A DNA stretch of 15,219 nt, from positions 1 to 15,219 of the forward strand of contig PNNE01000099.1 of the NCBI GenBank assembly GCA_013824055.1, written 5' to 3'. Both the position numbers and the translations under genes were made by a program. This document shows positions 8,450 to 15,219 of this stretch, in pieces (within the stretch, counting starts at the first letter, position 1; each line of letters begins with the position of its first letter). The notes below the pieces were generated by a model that did not search any database, had not been told where the DNA came from, and was given only the letters and a program-made list of their open reading frames with translations. Origin of the DNA: Rhodobacter sp. Its GTDB lineage: Bacteria; Pseudomonadota; Alphaproteobacteria; Rhodobacterales; Rhodobacteraceae.

Positions 8450-8478
8450 TGGAAACTCCCGCCCGCCCGCTTCATACT
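8450..8478 (+). promoter_or_regulatory. Possible hfq promoter
   Basis: TGGAAA at 8450-8455 and CATACT at 8473-8478, spaced by 17 bases, each match the housekeeping consensus at four of six positions. The elements also bear some likeness to heat-shock sigma (RpoH) promoters, and hfq is heat-shock controlled in some bacteria. Transcription from here would give a leader of about 85 bases that becomes A-rich just before the ATG. The match is modest and unproven. Confidence 0.3.
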
Positions 8479-8568
8479 TGGGTCAGCCGTGACAAGCGGC
8501 ACGAACAGGGCAACGAAGAACGACCACGACGCGACAGTGAAGCGATAGAAAAACAAGGCACAAGAACG

Positions 8569-8802
8569 ATGGCCGCTGACAAGCAAAACCTGCAAGACGC
8601 CTTTCTCAACCATGTCCGCAAAGCCAAGGTCCCGGTCACGATCTTCCTGATCAACGGCGTCAAGCTGCAGGGCGTGATCACCTGGTTTGACAATTTTTGC
8701 GTGCTTCTGCGCCGCGACGGCCAGTCGCAGCTTGTCTACAAGCATGCGATCTCCACCATCATGCCGGGCGCGCCGATCAGCCTCTACGAAGGGGAAGACT
8801 GA
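8569..8802 (+). CDS. hfq: RNA chaperone Hfq
   Basis: This is a 77-residue Sm-like protein that forms a hexameric ring and pairs small RNAs with mRNAs. The Sm1 region has Q9-D10, the VPVTIFLINGVKLQG strand pair (21-35) and F40-D41. The Sm2 motif YKHAIS spans 57-62, including the proximal-site K58-H59. The C-terminal tail is very short (about 11 residues after the Sm core), as in alphaproteobacterial Hfq, unlike the long tail of E. coli. The rim patch reads RKAK (17-20), less arginine-rich than the enteric RRER. The ribosome site is weak and the leader just upstream is A-rich (AGAAAAACAAGG). Genes of this type next to ntrYX were first described as nrfA, a regulator of nifA expression, in Azorhizobium and Rhodobacter. 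hflX follows without a gap. Confidence 0.98.
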   Translation: MAADKQNLQDAFLNHVRKAKVPVTIFLINGVKLQGVITWFDNFCVLLRRDGQSQLVYKHAISTIMPGAPISLYEGED

Positions 8803-10133
8803 TCACCCGCGATCCCCAGGATGACGAAGACCTGCTCGTCAAGCGCGAGGGTCAGCGCCTGCGCGACACCGCCGCGCAGCCGACGCGCACCTTCGTCCTG
8901 CATCCCGCGCTGAAATCGGCACAGGCCCGGCGCCTGCCCGAACACGGGCTGGCCGAGGCGGTGTCGCTTGCCGCGGCCCTGCCAGAGCTGGAGGTCCGGG
9001 GTGCCGAAGTGATCCGCCTGGCCCGTGGGGCCCCCGGTACGCTGCTCGGCTCGGGCAAGGTGGCCGAGCTGAAGGACCGCTTCCACGCCGACCACATCGA
9101 CCTTGTCATCGTCGACGGCACCGTCTCGCCGGTCCAGCAGCGCAACCTGGAAAAGGCATGGGGGGTCAAGCTTCTTGACCGGACCTCGCTGATCCTGGAA
9201 ATCTTCGCCGACCGCGCCCGCACCCGCGAGGGCGTCCTGCAAGTCGAACTTGCCGCCCTCAGCTACCAGCGCACCCGCCTCGTCCGCGCCTGGACCCACC
9301 TTGAACGCCAGCGCGGCGGCTTCGGCTTCGTCGGCGGCCCGGGCGAAACCCAGATCGAAAGCGACCGCCGCGCCATCGACGACCAGGTGATCCGCCTCAA
9401 GCGCCAGCTGGAACAGGTGGTGAAAACCCGCGAGTTGCACCGCGCCGCCCGCGCCAAGGTGCCGTTCCCGATCGTGGCGCTGGTGGGGTACACCAATGCC
9501 GGCAAGTCCACGCTCTTCAACCGGATCACCGGGGCCGAGGTGCTGGCCAAGGACATGCTCTTCGCGACCCTCGACCCCACCATGCGCGGCGTGACGCTGC
9601 CCTCGGGCGCCAAGATCATCCTGTCGGACACCGTGGGCTTCATCTCGGACCTGCCCACCCAGCTTGTCGCCGCCTTCCGCGCCACGCTGGAAGAGGTGCT
9701 GTCGGCCGACCTCATCCTCCACGTCCGCGACATCTCGCACCCCGAGACGGTGGAGCAGGCCGCCGATGTGGCCGACATCCTGACCTCGCTCGGTGTCGGG
9801 GCCGACACTCCGCTGATCGAGGTCTGGAACAAGCTCGACCTCGTCGACGCCTCCCAGCGCGAGGCGCTCAGCGCACAAGCCGCGCAACGCCCCCGCGTCC
9901 TGCCCGTCTCGGCGCTGACCGGCGAAGGGGTCGAGCCGCTCCTCACCCTCATCACCGCCACCCTCGACGCCGACCGCACCGAGGCCCAGCTGATGGTTCC
10001 CTTTGCCCAGGGCGGCAAACGCGCCTGGCTTCACGAGCAGAACATCGTCCAGCACGAGACCGAAGCCGAGGACGGCTGGCACCTCACTGTCCGCTGGACC
10101 GCCCGCCAGCAGAACCGCTGGCGCAAGCTCTGA
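8799..10133 (+). CDS. hflX: Ribosome-splitting GTPase HflX
   Basis: HflX is a GTPase that binds the 50S subunit and separates stalled or hibernating ribosomes, often under stress. The N-terminal HflX domain is present, with the GSGKVAEL and DGTVSPVQQRNLEK motifs. A coiled-coil linker follows with the signature FGFVGGPGETQIESDRR. The G domain has G1 GYTNAGKS (230-237), G3 DTVGF, G4 NKLD and G5 SAL. The start is unclear. In frame there is no ATG or GTG between the hfq stop and a GTG at 8961 that would cut off the N-terminal domain. The nearest options are CTG at 8799, overlapping the hfq stop as CTGA, or TTG at 8697 deep inside hfq. I place the start at CTG 8799, which gives 444 residues, the normal family length; an AAGGGGAA stretch lies just upstream. 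Co-expression with hfq matches the arrangement in E. coli. Confidence 0.92.
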   Translation: MITRDPQDDEDLLVKREGQRLRDTAAQPTRTFVLHPALKSAQARRLPEHGLAEAVSLAAALPELEVRGAEVIRLARGAPGTLLGSGKVAELKDRFHADHIDLVIVDGTVSPVQQRNLEKAWGVKLLDRTSLILEIFADRARTREGVLQVELAALSYQRTRLVRAWTHLERQRGGFGFVGGPGETQIESDRRAIDDQVIRLKRQLEQVVKTRELHRAARAKVPFPIVALVGYTNAGKSTLFNRITGAEVLAKDMLFATLDPTMRGVTLPSGAKIILSDTVGFISDLPTQLVAAFRATLEEVLSADLILHVRDISHPETVEQAADVADILTSLGVGADTPLIEVWNKLDLVDASQREALSAQAAQRPRVLPVSALTGEGVEPLLTLITATLDADRTEAQLMVPFAQGGKRAWLHEQNIVQHETEAEDGWHLTVRWTARQQNRWRKL

Positions 10134-10175
10134 CCTGATGCCGACGCAAGGCCTGGCTTCGGCCCCCGGCGGCAG

Positions 10176-10200
10176 CTTTCATCCTTGCCCAGATATCCCC
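10176..10200. repeat. Candidate dispersed intergenic motif of the Rhodobacter group
   Basis: The stretch reads CTTTCATCCTTGCCC followed by AGATATCCCC, between the convergent hflX and acylase genes. From memory, closely similar strings (ATCCTTGCCCAAATATCC-like) recur between genes in Rhodobacteraceae genomes. Short GC-rich complements flank it (GCGGC at 10169-10173 and GCCGC at 10201-10205). The role is unknown; it may mark 3' ends. Only one copy is seen here. Confidence 0.35.
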
Positions 10201-10269
10201 GCCGCAGGCCGCCCCGACCGCCAAACCACGCAACGCCGGGCAGGGGTGCGATGGTCATCCGCCGCGCGG

Positions 10270-12735
10270 CTACTGCCCCTCCGGTGTCAGGACCATCACC
10301 CCCGCCGCCGCCGCGCGTGCAAGGGCGGGGTCCAGCGACATCGGGATGTATTCCCCGCGCCGCCACAACACGCCCAGGTCATCGTAGTGCCGTGACAAGG
10401 GATGCCCCGACTGCCCCGTCGCGGTGATGAAGACCGACGAGTCGGGGTCGGCAAAGTCATAGACCCCCCGGTAGCCCGCCGAATGGACGTTCTGATACGG
10501 CTCCGGCCCCTCGCCACGGGTGACACCCCGCATCAGCGTGTTGTCCCCGCCGCTGGTCGACTGCCGGATGTTGACGAAATACTTGACCAACGCCACCTCG
10601 CCCAGCACCGGATGGTCGTGCGTCGCCTGGTGCGCATCGCCCCAACGCCAGCTTTCGATGTTCTTGCCGTACCGCTCGGTCAGCTGCAACAGCGCCTCGT
10701 CCAGCGCGATGCGCGCGATGTCGGTGCAGCTTTCCACCGCCGCCGACCGGATCACGTCGCACCAGACGCTCGCCCCGCCGACGTTGCGATAGACCCGCTC
10801 GATGAAGACCGGAGAGATATGGGTGAAGCTTTCCGCCATCGCGCCCAGGTCATCCTGGATCAGCCGCTTCATCAGCGCCCGCATCCAGGCCTCGGCGATC
10901 AGCGGTTCGGGCAGATGTTCGTTCATCTCGCCGTTCCATTCCGCCAGCAGGATCAGCGCCCGCTGCCGCAAGCGTTCCGGCGAGCCCTCGGGTGCCGCCT
11001 CTCCGGTGAACCACAGGTCCGCGCCGATCAGCGGCAAGAGCGCGCGCGCCGTCGGGTTCACCGTGTCCAGCTGCGCCTCGATGAAGCTTTCGCGGGTATG
11101 CACCTCGCGCGCCTGCATCAGCGTCAGCCAGCGCTGGATGCGCTGCGTATCGCCCCAGTCGAAGCTGACATGCTTCGGGAAGGGGCGGTCCACCGTCTTG
11201 TTGTTGGTGTTGCCCAGCAGCCCCGAGGCCGGGCTGACCACCCGCGGATTGTCCTCGTAGGGCAAGACCCCCTTGAAGCCGACCCGCGCGTCGGATCCCA
11301 GCGCCGGCAGGCGGCCCTGCGACGGGTGCCCCGGATCCCGCGCGGGCAGCGCCCCGATCACCTGCAGCGCAATCCCCGTCCCGTCCGCCAGCATCACGTT
11401 CTGCGCCGGGGCCAGCACCCTGCGCCCCGCCTCCAGCGCCTGCGGGATGTCTTGCGCCTTCATCATCGCCATAGCCCCGCTGATCGAGGTGTCGGCTCCC
11501 GACAGCGCCGTCCAGCTGATCGCCGCCACATGCCCTGCCGGAGTGATCGAGCCCAGGTCGTAGTGCCCCCCCGGCAGGATCGGCCCGTTCCGCGACCAGC
11601 GCAGCGTCACCGTCACCGGCTCTGCATCCCGGACCCGGATGATCGACTGCCGGCTCTCGAAGGTCGCCCAGCCTTCGGGCGTCTGGTACTGCTCGGGGTT
11701 CTCCGGGTTCAGCGCCTCGATCACCACGTCCTGGTCATCGACATAGGCCGAGGTCAGCCCCCAGCCCAGGGTCTCGGACCGCCCGACCAGCACCAGCGGC
11801 ACCCCCGGGATCGTCCCGCCGATCACCGCGCCCGAGCGCAGCTCCAGCCGCGCCAGATACCAGATCGTCGGCGCCGTCAGCCCCAGATGCGGGTCGTTGG
11901 CCAGCAGGCTTCCCCCCGCCGCCGACCGTTCCGGCATCGCCGCCCAGGCGTTCGACGCCCCCGCCAGTCCCGGTGCCGCCACGGGTGAGAATGGCCCCCC
12001 GGCAAACCGGATCGGCGCGTTCAGGGGGGCCACCCCCGGCACCAGCGAGGCATAGTCGGGCAGGGCGATGACCCCCTGGCCCGGATCGTCGGGCAGGATG
12101 TCGGCCAGCCGCTCGTTCGGCAGCAGCAGCGAGACGCGGGCCCGCAACACCTCGGTCTGCACGGCGCTGGACAGTTGCAGCGCCATCAGCTTCAGGATCG
12201 CGATCGAATCCGCCGGGGCCCAGACCGAGATTTCCGGCTCGAACAGGAAGAACTCCGGCGCGCCGCGGCCCCGCGCGCCAGTGTTGACCTCTTCGATCCA
12301 GGCATTCACCCCGGCCGCATAGGCCTCCAGCGCGCGCAAGGTCGCGGCGTCCTGCACCTCGGTCGATTGCAGCGCCAACCCGTAAAGGTCAAGGCGCCGC
12401 ATCAGCTCGTCCACCTTCACCGTCGCCGGGCCGAAGATTTCCGACAGCCGCCCCTGCGCCGTCCGCCGCAGCATCGTCATCTGCCACAGCCGGTCCTGCG
12501 CATGGGCGAAGCCCAGGGCGTAGAACACGTCCTCGTCGGTCTGGCCGAAGATATGCGGCACGTTGTCGTTGTTGCGCACGATCTCGACCGGGGCGCTGAT
12601 CCCCGCAACGGTGAAATCCTCGTCATAATCGACCAGCGACCGCGACAGGATGTAATAGGCCAGCAAGGCCATGACGACGCTCAGGGCAATCAGGCCCGAT
12701 GCGATCCGGATCAGCCAGCGAAAGGCGGTCAGCAT
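10270..12735 (-). CDS. Membrane-anchored penicillin acylase family Ntn hydrolase
   Basis: This 821-residue protein belongs to the penicillin/acyl-homoserine-lactone acylase family, which cleaves amide bonds in N-acylated compounds. A single hydrophobic segment near residues 7-30 anchors it or directs export, placing the enzyme in the periplasm. The precursor should cut itself before Ser261 in GASNAWA, making S261 the N-terminal nucleophile of a roughly 560-residue beta chain. Other family marks are NDPHL shortly after the serine, RNGPIL, and the GNTNNK segment (N509-N512) that holds the catalytic asparagine. The substrate cannot be read from sequence: penicillins, acyl-homoserine lactones and peptides are all possible. 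The ATG at 12733-12735 has no good ribosome site at normal distance. The gene is divergent from the dehydrogenase gene and converges on hflX. Confidence 0.92.
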   Translation of the reverse strand: MLTAFRWLIRIASGLIALSVVMALLAYYILSRSLVDYDEDFTVAGISAPVEIVRNNDNVPHIFGQTDEDVFYALGFAHAQDRLWQMTMLRRTAQGRLSEIFGPATVKVDELMRRLDLYGLALQSTEVQDAATLRALEAYAAGVNAWIEEVNTGARGRGAPEFFLFEPEISVWAPADSIAILKLMALQLSSAVQTEVLRARVSLLLPNERLADILPDDPGQGVIALPDYASLVPGVAPLNAPIRFAGGPFSPVAAPGLAGASNAWAAMPERSAAGGSLLANDPHLGLTAPTIWYLARLELRSGAVIGGTIPGVPLVLVGRSETLGWGLTSAYVDDQDVVIEALNPENPEQYQTPEGWATFESRQSIIRVRDAEPVTVTLRWSRNGPILPGGHYDLGSITPAGHVAAISWTALSGADTSISGAMAMMKAQDIPQALEAGRRVLAPAQNVMLADGTGIALQVIGALPARDPGHPSQGRLPALGSDARVGFKGVLPYEDNPRVVSPASGLLGNTNNKTVDRPFPKHVSFDWGDTQRIQRWLTLMQAREVHTRESFIEAQLDTVNPTARALLPLIGADLWFTGEAAPEGSPERLRQRALILLAEWNGEMNEHLPEPLIAEAWMRALMKRLIQDDLGAMAESFTHISPVFIERVYRNVGGASVWCDVIRSAAVESCTDIARIALDEALLQLTERYGKNIESWRWGDAHQATHDHPVLGEVALVKYFVNIRQSTSGGDNTLMRGVTRGEGPEPYQNVHSAGYRGVYDFADPDSSVFITATGQSGHPLSRHYDDLGVLWRRGEYIPMSLDPALARAAAAGVMVLTPEGQ

Positions 12736-12762
12736 TTGGGCCAGTCCATGTCAGGCCTCTCC

Positions 12763-12792
12763 TTGACGGCGGGAAGCGGATCGGTACCTAGT
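12763..12792 (+). promoter_or_regulatory. Possible promoter in the acylase/dehydrogenase divergent region
   Basis: TTGACG at 12763-12768 matches the -35 consensus at five of six bases; the best downstream partner, CCTAGT at 12787-12792 (18-base spacer), matches only three of six. The 94-base region between the two divergent genes must hold both promoters, so the -35 is plausible, but the -10 is weak. Confidence 0.22.
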
Positions 12793-12829
12793 CGAAGCGC
12801 CGGTGAAGGGCAACAGCAGGGGGGCGCAC

Positions 12830-13693
12830 ATGGCGAAGGTTGCATTTCTGGGGTTGGGAGTCATGGGGTTCCCGATGGCCGGACATCTGGCCGCCAGGGG
12901 GCATGAGGTGACGGTCTACAACCGGACCCCCGCCAAGGCGCAGGCCTGGACCGAAAGGCACAGGGGAACCGCTGCCGCCACCCCGCGCGCGGCGGCGACG
13001 GGGGCCGAGTTCGTGATGGCCTGCGTCGGCAACGACGATGACCTGGCCCAGGTCTGCACCGGCCCGGACGGCGCGTTTTCGGGCATGGCGCCGGGCGCGG
13101 TCTTCGTCGACCACACCACCGTCTCGGCCCGGATCACCCGCAAGCTTGCTGGTGACGCCGCAGCGCTTGGCCTGCATTTCGTCGACGCCCCGGTGTCGGG
13201 CGGACAGGCGGGGGCCGAGAATGGCCAGCTCTCGATCATGTGCGGCGGCGATCCTGCCGACTATGCGCGGGCCGAGCCGGTGATGGCCGGCTATGCCCGG
13301 ATCTGCCGACTGATCGGGGCCAGCGGGTCCGGGCAGCTGGCCAAGATGATGAACCAGATCTGCATCGCCGGCCTGATGCAGGGCCTGTCCGAGGCGCTGG
13401 CCTTTGGCCAGAAAGCCGGTCTCGACGGCGAGAAGGTGGTGGAGGTGATCTCCCAGGGGGCCGCAGGCAGCTGGCAGATGGTCAACCGGCACAAGACCAT
13501 GCTGGCCGACAGCTTCGACTTCGGCTTCGCCGTCGACTGGATGCGCAAGGATCTTGGCATCTGTCTCGACACCGCCGACCAGATCGGCGCGCGCCTGCCG
13601 GTGACGGCGCTGGTGGATCAGTTCTACAAGGATGTCCAGCTGATGGGCGGGGGCAGGAACGACACCTCCAGCCTGATCCGGCGGCTGAAATAG
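12830..13693 (+). CDS. 3-hydroxyisobutyrate dehydrogenase family oxidoreductase
   Basis: This is a 287-residue NAD(P)-dependent beta-hydroxyacid dehydrogenase. The Rossmann motif GLGVMG is at 8-13, with the N31-R32 pair after the second strand (VYNRT), a sequence often linked to NADPH use. The substrate motif DAPVSGGQAGAENG and the catalytic lysine K172 (GSGQLAKMMNQ) are intact, and the all-helical C-terminal domain is complete. Possible substrates include 3-hydroxyisobutyrate, tartronate semialdehyde or glyoxylate/succinic semialdehyde; no valine-degradation or glycerate genes lie nearby to decide. ATG at 12830 is chosen over the in-frame GTG at 12803 because AGGGGGG at 12818-12824 is correctly spaced and the protein then starts right at the first strand. 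A small GGGG-TTCA-CCCC stem (13697-13708) follows the stop. Confidence 0.88.
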   Translation: MAKVAFLGLGVMGFPMAGHLAARGHEVTVYNRTPAKAQAWTERHRGTAAATPRAAATGAEFVMACVGNDDDLAQVCTGPDGAFSGMAPGAVFVDHTTVSARITRKLAGDAAALGLHFVDAPVSGGQAGAENGQLSIMCGGDPADYARAEPVMAGYARICRLIGASGSGQLAKMMNQICIAGLMQGLSEALAFGQKAGLDGEKVVEVISQGAAGSWQMVNRHKTMLADSFDFGFAVDWMRKDLGICLDTADQIGARLPVTALVDQFYKDVQLMGGGRNDTSSLIRRLK

Positions 13694-13798
13694 GGCGGGG
13701 TTCACCCCCACCCCCCGCGACCCGACAAAGGAACAAGCTTCGCGCCCACGACGCCGGAACCGAGCGATCATCGCGAAGTGTCCGCTGTGGGGCAAGTC

Positions 13799-14368
13799 TC
13801 AGGGAATGATCCGGGTATACTTGATCCCCGCCAGCGAGGCCCCCGCGATCAGCCCCTGCTGGCCGAAGACCATCGCGATGACCTCGTCCAGCTCGGTCGT
13901 CTGCTTGCCGATCGAAGCCCCTTCCTCGGGGCTGGCATAGCGGATGTCCGCCCCTGCCGCCCAGCCCGAGGATCGCCGGAAATTCTCCAGCGCCTCGGGG
14001 GACATGAAGAACAGGGCGTGGGCATATTGCTGCGCCCCGATCTGCAGCCCGAACGAGCCTTTCGCCGCCGAATAATAGTCGACCGTCACCCCCTGGATCC
14101 GCAGCGCACCGCGCCCGAAGGCCCCGCCGAAGCCCGCGCCGACCTCGGTCATCAGCGGCATGTACAGGACCCCGGAGGCCCGGCTGGCCAGGTCCTGCGT
14201 GCCGGGATACTGGGCGAACAGGAACTGCTCGGTCGCGGCGACCCGCGCCTCGATCTGGCTTGCCCCGTTCGATCCGATCCCGTTGTTGCAGCCCGCCAGC
14301 GCGCCCGTCGCAACCACGGCCCCGGCGCCCAGCAACAGCCCGCGCCGCGTCATCCTGATGTCGGTCAT
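13799..14368 (-). CDS. SYLF/YSC84-domain lipoprotein
   Basis: This is a 189-residue predicted lipoprotein. The N-terminus has TRRGLLLGAGAVVATG, a twin-arginine-like signal, followed by lipobox LAG-C with the lipidated cysteine at C27. Asn28 next to it favours the outer membrane under E. coli rules. Residues about 65-187 match the SYLF (YSC84/Ysc84-type lipid-binding) domain: glycine-rich GAGFGGAFGRG, VDYYSAAKGSFGLQIGAQQ, then FFMSPEALENFRRSSGWAAGAD. Eukaryotic members bind phosphoinositides; bacterial exported members are poorly understood and often envelope-associated. The ATG at 14366-14368 has AAAGGG seven bases upstream; an in-frame ATG five codons later (14351) would still leave the twin arginines. 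The gene converges with the upstream dehydrogenase gene across a gap of about 105 bases. Confidence 0.88.
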   Translation of the reverse strand: MTDIRMTRRGLLLGAGAVVATGALAGCNNGIGSNGASQIEARVAATEQFLFAQYPGTQDLASRASGVLYMPLMTEVGAGFGGAFGRGALRIQGVTVDYYSAAKGSFGLQIGAQQYAHALFFMSPEALENFRRSSGWAAGADIRYASPEEGASIGKQTTELDEVIAMVFGQQGLIAGASLAGIKYTRIIP

Positions 14369-14435
14369 ACCACCGCCCTTTCATGCCTCACGGGGTCTAG
14401 ATCGCCCTTTGCGGGCGCCCCTTGCCGCGCAAGTT

Positions 14436-14454
14436 AGCTGCTTTCCGCGCAGCT
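14436..14454. repeat. Short hairpin between the sulfotransferase-like and SYLF genes
   Basis: AGCTGC at 14436-14441 pairs with GCAGCT at 14449-14454 across a seven-base loop. It lies about 35 bases past the stop of the sulfotransferase-like gene (minus strand) and upstream of the SYLF gene. It could help end the upstream transcript, but the stem is only six pairs and no T run follows. Confidence 0.3.
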
Positions 14455-14489
14455 GTCATGCCCCGATGCCCCGACCGGCAACTGGACGC

Positions 14490-15080
14490 CTAAGCCGTCA
14501 GGGTCGCATAAAGCGCAAAGTCCTCGGCCGCGACCTCGCGCAGCCTGGCAGCGGTTTGCGCCGAGATCTGCGTGGCCCCGGCCGGAGAGACGTTCAGCCG
14601 CGGCAGGGTGATCTCGCAGTGCAGCCGATCCTCCAGGAACCGGACGAAGCTGTCGATCTCCTCATAGCGGAACAGCCGGTCGACCCCGACGCCCTGCCTT
14701 GGCCGCAGGAACTTGCCCTGGCTGCCCACATCGGCGAAATCCGGCCGCGGGTCCTGGCACCAGGCCTGGACAAAGTCGTCGAAGCTGATCCCCTTGGTCG
14801 ACTTGCCCGCATCGGTCTCGTCGCGCTGGCGGAACCGGTACCATGACCCCAGCCAGTCGGTCGGCTCGCGCATCAGGGCGACCAGGGTGAAGTGGTCCTT
14901 CGAGGCGGCCTCCAGATAGGGTCCGATGAACCGGCGGTAGCGGTGGACCGTGGTGTGCTTCAAGAGCGGAGGCCGCTGGATCGAAACCGCCGCCCGCGAT
15001 TCGAGAGCCGCCGCAATCGCCGTGGACCCCGTCTTCGGCGTGGCCAGAAACGCCAGCCTCTGCTCCCAGAACACCAGCAT
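14490..15080 (-). CDS. Small sulfotransferase-like P-loop protein
   Basis: This 196-residue protein has two marks of PAPS-dependent sulfotransferases. ATPKTGSTAI (13-22, with K16) resembles the 5'-phosphosulfate loop. LMREPTDWLGSWYRFR (69-84, with R71 and S79) resembles the 3'-phosphate-binding motif. A conserved-looking KHTTVHRYRRF stretch (41-51), which may hold the basic residues, lies between them. The protein is shorter than classic sulfotransferases (250-350). As I recall, similar Rhodobacteraceae proteins have been named gamma-glutamyl kinase, which does not fit these motifs. The frame runs upstream to a GTG at 15125, but I prefer ATG at 15078-15080 because the conserved hydrophobic strand begins there and AGGGGA lies upstream at loose spacing. 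The gene stands alone; the substrate is unknown. Confidence 0.62.
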   Translation of the reverse strand: MLVFWEQRLAFLATPKTGSTAIAAALESRAAVSIQRPPLLKHTTVHRYRRFIGPYLEAASKDHFTLVALMREPTDWLGSWYRFRQRDETDAGKSTKGISFDDFVQAWCQDPRPDFADVGSQGKFLRPRQGVGVDRLFRYEEIDSFVRFLEDRLHCEITLPRLNVSPAGATQISAQTAARLREVAAEDFALYATLTA

Positions 15081-15186
15081 CTTGACCGCTTTCCCCTGGA
15101 TTGGCTTCACATCGCCCGGTTGCACCGGACTTCCGTCAACACTCCCTTAACCAAAGCCGTGAAAAACTGCCATCACCAGATTTGAG

Positions 15187-15215
15187 TTGAACTGTTCCCT
15201 TTTTGTGCTCATAAG
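15187..15215 (+). promoter_or_regulatory. Possible promoter pointing out of the window
   Basis: TTGAAC at 15187-15192 and CATAAG at 15210-15215 with a 17-base spacer each match four of six consensus positions, in the only clearly AT-richer stretch of the window. Transcription would run rightwards into sequence not shown. The stretch from 15126 also must contain the promoter of the leftward sulfotransferase-like gene, for which I see no convincing elements. Confidence 0.25.
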
Positions 15216-15219
15216 ATCA

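Noticed and set aside
8784..10082. 432-residue minus-strand frame opposite hflX
   Set aside because: Shadow of hflX; no domain recognised.
10402..11988. 528-residue plus-strand frame opposite the acylase gene
   Set aside because: Very rich in R, P, H and Q with no motif; the minus strand encodes a complete Ntn hydrolase.
13738..13778. Inverted repeat CTTCGCG/CGCGAAG between the dehydrogenase and SYLF genes
   Set aside because: Only seven pairs with a 27-base loop; expected by chance in such GC-rich DNA.
1..15219. CRISPR array, transposon, phage, toxin-antitoxin or tRNA genes
   Set aside because: I found no repeated spacers, transposase motifs, terminal repeats, short gene pairs or tRNA-like clover-leaf sequence on either strand by eye.

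Overview
The window is high-GC DNA with strong G/C preference at third codon positions. Gene content and order (ntrB-ntrC-ntrY-ntrX-trkA-trkH-hfq-hflX) point to an alphaproteobacterium. The NtrC lacks the sigma-54 contact loop, the Hfq is a short 77-residue form, and one intergenic motif resembles sequence I associate with the Rhodobacter group. Together these make a Rhodobacteraceae member (Rhodobacter/Paracoccus-like) most likely. This is core chromosome. I see no insertion sequence, phage gene, CRISPR array, tRNA or rRNA, and no gap between genes longer than about 160 bases.

Left block (1-10133, all + strand). The window opens inside the last part of the nitrogen sensor kinase gene ntrB. 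It runs through its partner ntrC, then the membrane kinase gene ntrY and its regulator gene ntrX (ATGA overlap). A short gap holding a striking 21-bp perfect palindrome separates ntrX from trkA and trkH, which encode a potassium uptake channel and its NAD-binding gate regulator (TGATG overlap). A 152-base leader precedes hfq (RNA chaperone), and hflX (ribosome-associated GTPase) follows immediately, with no ordinary start codon at its expected position.

Right block (10134-15219, mixed strands). A membrane-anchored penicillin-acylase-type Ntn hydrolase (- strand) converges on hflX. It is divergent from a beta-hydroxyacid dehydrogenase of the 3-hydroxyisobutyrate dehydrogenase family (+ strand). 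Then come a SYLF-domain lipoprotein (- strand) and a small sulfotransferase-like protein (- strand). The last ~95 bases are less GC-rich and hold no gene I can support.

How it works together: two two-component systems sense nitrogen status and probably redox or envelope state. Trk sets potassium level, and Hfq and HflX act after transcription. Linkage of ntrBC, ntrYX and hfq is known in several alphaproteobacteria. The right block looks like unrelated housekeeping or lineage genes.

I found no convincing undescribed system. The points most worth a second look are the GAFTGA-less NtrC and NtrX side by side, the nested palindrome between ntrX and trkA, the unusual hflX start, and the intergenic motif near 10176-10200.
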